64,000 bases of DNA. It comes from an uncultured Clostridia bacterium. Its GTDB lineage: Bacteria > Bacillota > Clostridia > Oscillospirales > Acutalibacteraceae. Positions 53,001 to 60,293 of this stretch are shown one piece after another. The notes beneath the pieces were generated by a model. It saw only the letters and a program-made list of their open reading frames with translations, was not told where the DNA came from and ran no database searches. The stretch is taken from the NCBI GenBank assembly GCA_946555465.1, contig CAMNST010000008.1, forward strand, positions 31,311 to 95,310, written 5' to 3'. Position 1 is the first letter of the stretch; each line of letters opens with the position of its first letter. The translations under genes and the position numbers were made by a program.

Positions 53001-53282
53001 AACGGGAAACCGTTTTAACATATTCTCCTCTTTTCATCACGTGGAAAAAACGGGCTAACGCTCGTTTTTTCTGCTTTTATGAGAAATTATTTCCGCACTC
53101 TTTTTTTAATACTTATAATATACTTTTTATACAAATAAAAAATCGCCTTGTGTTTAATATGAAACATTAATACTATATATAGATTTTCATATAAACTATG
53201 TTTATTTTCGTCATTGTTTAAAATATATATTGTATATTACGAAAAGTTCCTATTGATTTGTTAAACATTTTCGATATTTTCC

Positions 53283-53298
53283 TGTTTCACGTGAAACA
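53283..53298. promoter_or_regulatory. parS: parS centromere site 1
   Basis: TGTTTCACGTGAAACA: a perfect 16-bp match to the bacterial parS consensus. It is the loading site for ParB. Confidence 0.97.
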
Positions 53299-53353
53299 AC
53301 TATATCTTGTAGTCATTAAAGAATTAACCACTAAAGTATAAAAATTTTGCTAA

Positions 53354-53369
53354 TGTTTCACGTGAAACT
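53354..53369. promoter_or_regulatory. parS: parS centromere site 2
   Basis: TGTTTCACGTGAAACT, differing from consensus only at the last base. It ends two bases before the parA -35 box. Confidence 0.93.
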
Positions 53370-53371
53370 AC

Positions 53372-53400
53372 TTGCACCCCATTCAATGTTGTTGTATAAT
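53372..53400 (+). promoter_or_regulatory. Promoter of parA-parB
   Basis: TTGCAC (53372-53377), 17 bases, TATAAT (53395-53400). It directly follows parS site 2, so ParB loading could repress it. Confidence 0.7.
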
Positions 53401-53421
53401 TGAACTCACGGAGGTGCTGTA

Positions 53422-54186
53422 ATGGGAAAAACCGTATCAATCTTTAATCAAAAAGGCGGAGTCGGAAAAACTACTACCTGTGTAAACTTTGCTGCAGGAT
53501 TAGGCTTAAAAGGAAAAAAGACTTTGCTTGTAGATATTGACCCGCAAGGAAATACAACCAGCGGAGTCGGTGTTGATAAATCAGAACTTGAACTATCATC
53601 CTATGATGTTTTAATAAATGAAGTACCAATAAATGATGCAATCATTCAGACAAAATTTAAAAATCTGGCTGTTTTGCCGGCAGATATGAACTTAGCCGGT
53701 GCAGAACTCGAACTTGCCGAAAATGAAAACAGATTTAAAGCGCTGAAAAAGGCTTTGGCACCGGTCGTTATGGAATATGACTATATTATTCTCGACTGTC
53801 CGCCAAGCCTTGGTTTGCTCAGTCTGAATGCATTAACCGCTTCTGACACACTGATTGTTCCTCTTCAATGCGAATATTATGCGCTTGAAGGTCTTAGTCA
53901 ACTGCTTGGAACTGTCAGAACAGTAAAACAACATTATAATGAGCATCTTGAACTTGAAGGTGTCCTTTTTACAATGTATGACAGCCGATTGAAACTGAAT
54001 CAGCAGGTTCTTGACGAAGTGGATAATTATTTTCCGAGCAAAGCGTATAAAACAAAAATTCCGCGCAGCGTAAAACTTGCAGAGGCGCCGAGTTTTGGTG
54101 AACCTGTTTTATATTATGAAAAATATTCTAAACCAAGTTTTGCATACAAAAAGTTTGTTGATGAGTTTTTAAAAGCAAACAGATGA
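53422..54186 (+). CDS. parA: Chromosome partitioning ATPase ParA/Soj
   Basis: 254 residues: deviant Walker A KGGVGKTTTCVNFAAGL at 11-27, Walker A' LVDIDPQGN near 37, YDYIILDCPPSLGLLSLNAL near 116 (landmark ILDCPPSLGLL) and VLFTMYDSR. It is the ATPase that moves ParB-parS complexes and, in Bacillus, regulates DnaA. CGGAGGTG precedes the ATG. parB follows after 59 bases. Confidence 0.96.
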   Translation: MGKTVSIFNQKGGVGKTTTCVNFAAGLGLKGKKTLLVDIDPQGNTTSGVGVDKSELELSSYDVLINEVPINDAIIQTKFKNLAVLPADMNLAGAELELAENENRFKALKKALAPVVMEYDYIILDCPPSLGLLSLNALTASDTLIVPLQCEYYALEGLSQLLGTVRTVKQHYNEHLELEGVLFTMYDSRLKLNQQVLDEVDNYFPSKAYKTKIPRSVKLAEAPSFGEPVLYYEKYSKPSFAYKKFVDEFLKANR

Positions 54187-54245
54187 CAATAAACATCTAA
54201 AATATATACACAAACAAATATCACAAGAAAAGAGGAGGGAAATTC

Positions 54246-55091
54246 ATGGCAAAAAAGCAATCGGGTCTCGGTAAAGGTTTAAAATCACTTATGCTTGAGA
54301 ATTCCGTTGACGATATGGTAGCAACAAATACGCTGCCGATAAATGAAATTGTTCCTAATAAAGACCAGCCACGAAAAACGTTCGATGAGGGTGCTTTAAA
54401 TGAACTTGCCGACAGCATTGTTCAGCACGGCGTTCTGCAACCGCTGCTTGTAAGACCTCTGCCAAACGGCGGATATCAACTTGTTGCCGGTGAACGCCGA
54501 TGGAGAGCATCACGCAAAGCAGGTCTTAAAGAAGTTCCTGTTGTTATAAAAGAATTAAGCGATATCGAAACAATGGAAATTGCCATTATCGAAAACCTTC
54601 AGAGAGAAGACCTCAATCCCATTGAAGAGGCAGAAGGTTTGCAGGCGCTTATTGACCGCTGCGGATTCACCCAGGAAGAAGTTGCAACCTCAGTCGGAAA
54701 ATCAAGACCGGCTATTGCCAATGCATTACGTCTTCTGAAACTTCCTGAAGAAGTTCGTCAAATGACAAAAGACGGCGAAATATCTGCAGGTCATGCAAGG
54801 GCACTGCTTGCTTTTGACAACGAGGCGCTTATATATGAGGCTGCACAAAACATAATCAGAAACAATTTAACTGTACGAGATGTTGAACGACTTGCAAAAA
54901 TGACAGAGAAACCCGTAAAAAGCCGTTCAGCGAAGAGACGTGATTCATTTTATGATGAAGTTGAACTTTCGCTCACAGAAGTTCTCGGCAGAAAAGTTAA
55001 AGTATATAACGGAAGAGGAAAAGGCACTCTTGAAATAGAGTTCTATTCCGCTGAAGATTTAAAGGAAATTGCAAATAAGTTAGGAGAATAA
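54246..55091 (+). CDS. parB: Chromosome partitioning protein ParB/Spo0J
   Basis: 281 residues: GLGKGLKSLM start, EIVPNKDQPRKTFDE near 32, CTP-binding LVAGERRWRASRKAG near 79 and IIENLQREDLNPIEEAEG near 108 (landmark ENLQREDLNPIEEA). The HTH is near 130-165 (VGKSRPAIANALRLLKLP) and a C-terminal dimerisation domain spans about 235-281. It binds the two parS sites upstream and should spread as a CTP clamp. GAGGAGGG precedes the ATG. Confidence 0.96.
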   Translation: MAKKQSGLGKGLKSLMLENSVDDMVATNTLPINEIVPNKDQPRKTFDEGALNELADSIVQHGVLQPLLVRPLPNGGYQLVAGERRWRASRKAGLKEVPVVIKELSDIETMEIAIIENLQREDLNPIEEAEGLQALIDRCGFTQEEVATSVGKSRPAIANALRLLKLPEEVRQMTKDGEISAGHARALLAFDNEALIYEAAQNIIRNNLTVRDVERLAKMTEKPVKSRSAKRRDSFYDEVELSLTEVLGRKVKVYNGRGKGTLEIEFYSAEDLKEIANKLGE

Positions 55092-55093
55092 AA

Positions 55094-56380
55094 ATGCTTG
55101 ATATTAAATTTGTCAGAGAAAACCCGGAAATAGTTAAAGAAAACATAAAAAAGAAGTTTCAGGATAAAAAACTTCCTTTCGTTGATGAAGTTATTGCGCT
55201 TGATGAAGAAAGAAGAACCATTATTTCAAAGGCAGATGAACTTCGTGCAAACAGAAACAAAATTTCAAAACAAATCGGCGCACTTATGGCGCAGGGAAAA
55301 AAAGATGAGGCAATGGCAATCCGCCAGGAAGTAAGCGCCCAGGCAGATGAACTTGAAAAACTTGCCACTAAAGAAAAAGAACTTAACGAAAAAGTTACAT
55401 CAATTATGATGTCTATCCCGAACATCATTGATGAAAGTGTTCCTATCGGCAAAGATGACAGCGAAAACGTTGAAGTTCAGAAATACGGTGAACCTTTTGT
55501 TCCTGATTACGAAATTCCTTATCATACCGATATAATGGAAAGATTCAACGGCATCGATTTGGAATCAGCAGGCAGAGTTGCAGGCAATGGTTTCTATTAT
55601 TTAATGGGTGATATTGCAAGACTGCACAGTGCAGTAATCAGTTATGCACGCGATTTTATGATTGATCGCGGATTTACTTATGTTGTGCCTCCGTTTATGA
55701 TAAGATCAAATGTTGTAACCGGCGTTATGAGTTTTGAAGAAATGGATGCAATGATGTATAAAATTGAGGGTGAAGACCTTTATCTTATCGGCACGTCGGA
55801 ACATTCCATGATTGGCAAATTCATAGACACAATCACTCCTGAAAGTGAACTGCCTAAAACCCTTACCTCATATTCACCTTGTTTCCGCAAAGAAAAAGGC
55901 GCTCATGGTATTGAGGAACGCGGTGTTTACCGTATTCATCAGTTTGAAAAGCAGGAAATGGTGGTTGTCTGCAAGCCTGAAGAATCAAAAATGTGGTTTG
56001 ACAAACTCTGGCAGAACACGGTTGACCTCTTCCGTTCTCTCGATATTCCTGTAAGAACACTTGAATGCTGTTCAGGTGATCTTGCCGATCTGAAAGTTAA
56101 ATCAGTTGACGTTGAAGCATGGTCTCCAAGACAGAAAAAATATTTTGAAGTCGGTTCCTGCTCAAATCTTACAGATGCACAGGCAAGAAGACTTAAAATA
56201 AGAGTAAAGGGTGAAAACGGAAACTACCTTGCACACACGCTTAACAATACGGTTGTTGCACCTCCGAGAATGCTTATCGCTTTCCTTGAAAATAATCTTC
56301 AGGAAGACGGCTCGGTTCTCATTCCTGAGGCTCTGCGCATGTATATGGGCGGCAAGGATAAAATTGTTCCCGCAAAATAA
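55094..56380 (+). CDS. serS: Seryl-tRNA synthetase
   Basis: 428 residues: an N-terminal coiled-coil tRNA-binding arm (about 28-105), then class II core motifs FTYVVPPFMIRS near 195, TSEHSMIGKFIDTI near 236, CFRKEKGAHGIEERGVYRIHQFEKQE near 264 (landmark RVHQF-type YRIHQFEKQE) and a motif 3 region HTLNNTVVAPPRMLIAFLEN near 385. The gene begins two bases after parB and shares one base with the next gene. No T-box leader is present; expression seems tied to parAB. Confidence 0.95.
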   Translation: MLDIKFVRENPEIVKENIKKKFQDKKLPFVDEVIALDEERRTIISKADELRANRNKISKQIGALMAQGKKDEAMAIRQEVSAQADELEKLATKEKELNEKVTSIMMSIPNIIDESVPIGKDDSENVEVQKYGEPFVPDYEIPYHTDIMERFNGIDLESAGRVAGNGFYYLMGDIARLHSAVISYARDFMIDRGFTYVVPPFMIRSNVVTGVMSFEEMDAMMYKIEGEDLYLIGTSEHSMIGKFIDTITPESELPKTLTSYSPCFRKEKGAHGIEERGVYRIHQFEKQEMVVVCKPEESKMWFDKLWQNTVDLFRSLDIPVRTLECCSGDLADLKVKSVDVEAWSPRQKKYFEVGSCSNLTDAQARRLKIRVKGENGNYLAHTLNNTVVAPPRMLIAFLENNLQEDGSVLIPEALRMYMGGKDKIVPAK

Positions 56381-57099
56381 TGATAAATTTAACTTTGGTT
56401 ATTGCTGGTGCTGTAATTGTTCTGATTTTTATTCTTCCTGTTTTTGAGCAGGTGTTTAACTTCGGAACAGTTGCAGGCTGTCTGATCGGAAGTGCAGTAA
56501 TACTTTTGGGGGTTTTTCAAAACAAACTGCCGAGAAATGATAATTCGCTGTGGTTACCGCTGGTCATTGCAGAAATCACCGCAATCACTGCACTGCTTAT
56601 ATGGATTTACATCAAAGGACGCGGAAAAACGCACGGCCAGCAGGCAATCATTGTTCTCGGCTGCCGTGTAAAGGGCGATAAACCGAGTCTTGCACTGCTA
56701 AAACGTGTTGATGCGGCTTATCAGTTTCTGCTCGAAAATCCAAAATCCGTTGCAATATTAAGCGGCGGACAGGGAAAAGACGAATATCTTTCAGAAGCGC
56801 TTTGTATGAAACAACTGCTTATTGCCAGAGGTATAGAAAAAAATCGCCTTTTCCTTGAAGACGAATCCACTTCGACAGATGAAAATATCCGCTTTTCAAA
56901 AGTTATACTTGATGAACTGGATTTATCTGAAGATGTCGCTGTTGCAACCTCAGAATATCATCAACTCAGAGCAAAAATGATTTGCCGAAGATACGGCTTA
57001 AATGCCTTTGCACAGAGTTCGCCAACCAAACTTTCACTTCTGCCAACCTTTCTTTTAAGAGAGGTTTTTGCACTGGTAAGAGAGAGTTTAAGAAAATAG
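56380..57099 (+). CDS. DUF218 (YdcF/ElyC-like) membrane protein
   Basis: 239 residues: three hydrophobic segments (about 3-22, 25-43 and 50-72), then a cytosolic or external DUF218 domain. It includes QAIIVLGCRVKGDKPSLALLKRVDAA near 88 (landmark VLGCRVKGDKPS), AILSGGQGKDEYLSEA near 125, ESTSTDENIRFSK near 165 and VATSEYHQLRA near 189. Family members such as SanA and ElyC affect envelope integrity and peptidoglycan precursors; the reaction is unknown. It starts at the last base of serS (TAATG). Confidence 0.85.
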   Translation: MINLTLVIAGAVIVLIFILPVFEQVFNFGTVAGCLIGSAVILLGVFQNKLPRNDNSLWLPLVIAEITAITALLIWIYIKGRGKTHGQQAIIVLGCRVKGDKPSLALLKRVDAAYQFLLENPKSVAILSGGQGKDEYLSEALCMKQLLIARGIEKNRLFLEDESTSTDENIRFSKVILDELDLSEDVAVATSEYHQLRAKMICRRYGLNAFAQSSPTKLSLLPTFLLREVFALVRESLRK

Positions 57100-57140
57100 A
57101 TATTCCGTCTGATTATTTAACTAATCAAATTAAAAAATTT

Positions 57141-58226
57141 ATGGATAAACAAATATATGATATTATTGAACTTTTCCATAATGAAAAAGTTCAGTATGAA
57201 ATTAAGAAAATCCGCTCAGATGATAATGATAACCGCTGGGTCATTTTTGTTGATTCGCCAAAAGGCAAATTTGTAATAAAAATCGCAGCAAATGATTTTA
57301 CTTCTAAGGAACGTGTAAATGGTTGGGTTAAAATAATAGATGCATACCGTGACTTAGGGTACTATAGCCCTGCTATTATGAAAAGCAGAAACAATAATTA
57401 TGCCGAAACGGCTTTGTTTCACTCAAAAAGGTGTATCATTTGGGAAGAAGAATATGCAAAATACAATCTTCGCAATAAACTTGATAAGAGTGTATATATT
57501 GATGCAGACGGCAAATACGTGTATTACAATGATATCCTTTCATTTTTAGGAAAAGTTGCTCAGAAGCATTATGATTTTATTTCGTATAAATCCGGCTGGG
57601 TGAGATTTGAACCGTTTGGAACAAATGAAAATACGGATGAAATTACGCAATGCATTAAAACTTTCGATGCTCTGATAAGAGAAAAAACACCGCATCACAT
57701 TACACGATGGAAAAAGATATATTCTTTGTTTGAAGAAAACAAAAAGGAACTTATTAAAATCTATAAAAACCTGCCTACCTCTGTTTTCCAAAGTGATCAC
57801 TTCGGAGATAATCTTTTACTTGATGAAAAAGGGCATTTCAAAGGAGTAATAGATTATAATTTATCCGGAAAAGATACGGTTATAAACGTATTCCTGTATA
57901 CTGTTTTATATGGTTATCGCTGCAACGGTTCACAGATTACAGATTCAAATATACTTCCTGAATACAATTCAAAGTTTCAGGATTCAGTAATACAAAACAT
58001 ATTGAATGCTTTAAAATATCTCAGAAAGTTTTATACATTTAACAAAGATGAAGCGCAGGCAATTTTGCCTTTATACAAATATATTTCATGCATAGAATAC
58101 AGACAAATAGAGGCATTTAAAAAATATCAAAATGACGATCAAAAATTATCTTTACTTTTTGATACCATGGAAAAAGAATTTTTAAGAAAAGATGATCGTT
58201 TTTATAGTATAATGCTGAAAAAATAA
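57141..58226 (+). CDS. Phosphotransferase-fold (APH/choline-kinase-like) protein
   Basis: 361 residues from ATG 57141; the longer frame back to 56982 overlaps the DUF218 gene in another frame and is unlikely. The ribosome site is weak. The N-lobe has a strand pair with WVIFVDSPKGKFVIKIAANDF (landmark GKFVIKIAA, Lys as ATP ligand). The catalytic loop is VFQSDHFGDNLLLDEKGHFKGVIDYN (landmark SDHFGDNLLLD then VIDYN), replacing HGDLHxxN of aminoglycoside kinases. The substrate is unknown. Codon use looks more AT-rich than its neighbours. Confidence 0.7.
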   Translation: MDKQIYDIIELFHNEKVQYEIKKIRSDDNDNRWVIFVDSPKGKFVIKIAANDFTSKERVNGWVKIIDAYRDLGYYSPAIMKSRNNNYAETALFHSKRCIIWEEEYAKYNLRNKLDKSVYIDADGKYVYYNDILSFLGKVAQKHYDFISYKSGWVRFEPFGTNENTDEITQCIKTFDALIREKTPHHITRWKKIYSLFEENKKELIKIYKNLPTSVFQSDHFGDNLLLDEKGHFKGVIDYNLSGKDTVINVFLYTVLYGYRCNGSQITDSNILPEYNSKFQDSVIQNILNALKYLRKFYTFNKDEAQAILPLYKYISCIEYRQIEAFKKYQNDDQKLSLLFDTMEKEFLRKDDRFYSIMLKK

Positions 58227-58241
58227 TAAATAAATTGAAAA

Positions 58242-58282
58242 AGACGGAAGACAATTTTTTACAGATTGTCTTCCGTCTCTTA
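58242..58282. terminator. Bidirectional terminator between the kinase-like and LCP genes
   Basis: AGACGGAAGACAA pairs perfectly with TTGTCTTCCGTCT (13 bp) around an 11-base loop. Confidence 0.9.
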
Positions 58283-58308
58283 ATTTTTTAATAATAATGC
58301 GAAATATC

Positions 58309-60114
58309 TTATGCTATTGCTGAGGAGGTTTCTTCGTCTTCCTTTGTCGTAGTTACGAGTGTGGTTAACTCTCCGTAGTTTTCATTATGAATTGTTGCAT
58401 ATGTCGCTGCATAACCTTCTTTATAAAAACCATAGAGTTCGCATCTCAAAACATCAACCCTTGTCCGGGCAAGAGTGATGCTTGATTTTCCGTATAAAAG
58501 CATCTGCAGATTATATGCATCCTGCGGAAAATCAGATTTCCATATCCATTCGCCGTAATAAACGCCGCCTGAACCTCTTTCGTTTATACGTGCATTCGGA
58601 ATGGTATTCATTACAATTTCATAATTCATCCAGCCATCGGAAAGTGCATATTTTGCTATTGACAAAATTTCATCTCCCGAAAAGCCTGTTTTAACATAGT
58701 CAATCATTGTATTGGCAACTTTAAGAAGATTGGCAGTTGATGAACCCTTTACCTGTTCAAACAACTCAACAAGACATTTTTTCTGTCTGTCTGCTCTCAT
58801 ATTATCGGAATCCAGTTTTCTGATTCGGCAATAGGCAAGTGCCTGTTCGCCTGTCAGTTTCATTTCTCCGCTGCTGCCCTCAAAATCTTTTTCAATCGTA
58901 ACATAACCATATCTTACCTGATGATTGTTAATCTCATTTATCTCAGCACTCGTTATCTCAAGCGTAACTCCGCCGACAGTGTCAATAATACTTTCAAAAG
59001 AATCAAAGTTAACGATAACATAGTTATCAATATTGATTTTATAAAGATTTTCTACGCATCTGATATATGCGTTTATATCCCCGACAGACATAGCGCCATT
59101 GATTTTTCCGAACTGTGCTGTTGAATCATTTCCCTTTTCGTTTTCCCAAAAACCATAGGTGTCACGCAAAACAGAGGTAAGTGTTATCTGCTTTGTGTCA
59201 ACATTAACACTGGCAATAATTGCCGCATCCGCCCTTGTTTCATCATCAAGAATTTCTTCGCCCCTTGTGTCTTCACCTATCAGGAGAACATTGAGGACAT
59301 GGCTTGAGGAACAGGGCTCGCCGTTATAATACCAGGTTTTAATCATATCCTGAAGAGAAGAAAGTTGTGATGCATCCGTTTCCTCAATAGCAGGGAAGTT
59401 TTCGTTCAGAACATTCATTCCGCTCCATTCTTCACTCTGCGAGTCATTGTTGTTCGGCTGAGGAACAGAAATTTTGTTGAGTGCATTATGAATATATATA
59501 CCGCCGAACACCGCTGCTGCAGCGATAAGCAGAACAAGAACAATAATTACTGCCTTAACTGCCTTACCCGTTTTTGTTTTGAAAAATTTAACCGGCTCAT
59601 TTTCTTCAGTATATTCATTCTGCATTTCAGTATCAGGCGTATAATCAAGAATATTTACCATTTCAGAAGATTTATCGCCTTTCGGCTCTTCCTTTGGCAT
59701 TTCTTTATTTGATTCTTTTGCCTGTTTTTGCACTTTTTTTTCAGCCTGTACAGGTTTTTCCTCTTTTTTCTGCGTTGTTTTCTTCCCTGTATCCGGCTGC
59801 TTTTTTACAGGCTGTTCTTTTTTTGGCTGCTCTTCTTTTGAAACAGTTTGCTTTTTTGAAACTTCTTCTTGCTTATTTCCGTTTTTTTCGGCAATAACAA
59901 AATCTTTTTCGCTCTTTTTCTGTTTCTGCGGTGCAGCCTTATTTTCTTTTTTTACATTTTCAGAAATTTTTTGAGCACTTTTTTCTTCTGTTTTCTCTTT
60001 ATCTTCTTTTTTTGCATTATCTGCAGTTTCGTTTTTTAACTGCTGAGCCTGTTCTTCTCTTCTCTTTTTTACTTCGGAAAGAATTTCATCCAGACTGTAC
60101 GATTCTTTCTCCAT
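58309..60114 (-). CDS. Large LytR-CpsA-Psr family protein with long charged N-terminus
   Basis: 601 residues from ATG 60114 (GAGGAG upstream; a start at 60171 lies before that site). Residues 1-185 are very rich in Lys, Glu and Gln (EKKVQKQAKESNKEMPKEE style) and presumably cytoplasmic. A membrane helix spans about 190-215. The LCP domain (about 270-480) has VLNVLLIGEDTRGEE near 280, ADAAIIASVNVDTKQITLTSVLRDTYGF (landmark LTSVLRDTYG) and YCRIRKLDSDNMRADRQ near 440. A C-terminal region includes GEWIWKSDFPQDAYNLQ. It is a second LCP ligase in the window, unlike the srtB-linked one in its N-terminal part. Confidence 0.88.
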   Translation of the reverse strand: MEKESYSLDEILSEVKKRREEQAQQLKNETADNAKKEDKEKTEEKSAQKISENVKKENKAAPQKQKKSEKDFVIAEKNGNKQEEVSKKQTVSKEEQPKKEQPVKKQPDTGKKTTQKKEEKPVQAEKKVQKQAKESNKEMPKEEPKGDKSSEMVNILDYTPDTEMQNEYTEENEPVKFFKTKTGKAVKAVIIVLVLLIAAAAVFGGIYIHNALNKISVPQPNNNDSQSEEWSGMNVLNENFPAIEETDASQLSSLQDMIKTWYYNGEPCSSSHVLNVLLIGEDTRGEEILDDETRADAAIIASVNVDTKQITLTSVLRDTYGFWENEKGNDSTAQFGKINGAMSVGDINAYIRCVENLYKINIDNYVIVNFDSFESIIDTVGGVTLEITSAEINEINNHQVRYGYVTIEKDFEGSSGEMKLTGEQALAYCRIRKLDSDNMRADRQKKCLVELFEQVKGSSTANLLKVANTMIDYVKTGFSGDEILSIAKYALSDGWMNYEIVMNTIPNARINERGSGGVYYGEWIWKSDFPQDAYNLQMLLYGKSSITLARTRVDVLRCELYGFYKEGYAATYATIHNENYGELTTLVTTTKEDEETSSAIA

Positions 60115-60293
60115 CGGGCTCACTCCTCTCTCCAAGTTGGCGGCTATCAAAAGAATGTGGTTTAGCCGCAAGCAAAGTTACAAACTTGCACAATAAAGCA
60201 TTTATGACATTATACAACAAATAATATGTCAATTCTATGAATATTTACAAAACATTCTGTTATTTTGCAAAATCTGATTTTTGCAGAATATTT

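Larger units (their letters stand above)
53001..53421. other. AT-rich intergenic region between noc and parA
   Basis: A 421-base gap. It starts with two hairpins: AAAACGG/CCGTTTT around GAAA (53000-53018), and AAAAAACGGGC with GCTCGTTTTTT (53046-53072), which is a likely terminator of noc. The middle (about 53090-53280) is AT-rich without genes or clear DnaA boxes. The last part holds two parS sites and the parA promoter. Confidence 0.7.

Noticed and set aside
53090..53280. Possible replication origin next to parS
   Set aside because: The stretch is AT-rich, but I find no TTATCCACA-type DnaA boxes; only parS and hairpins are supported.
55020..55100. T-box leader for serS
   Set aside because: serS starts two bases after parB and no T-box core is visible; it is read from the par operon.
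56982..57140. N-terminal extension of the kinase-like protein overlapping the DUF218 gene
   Set aside because: The extension is out-of-frame coding of the DUF218 C-terminus; ATG 57141 gives a normal N-lobe length.
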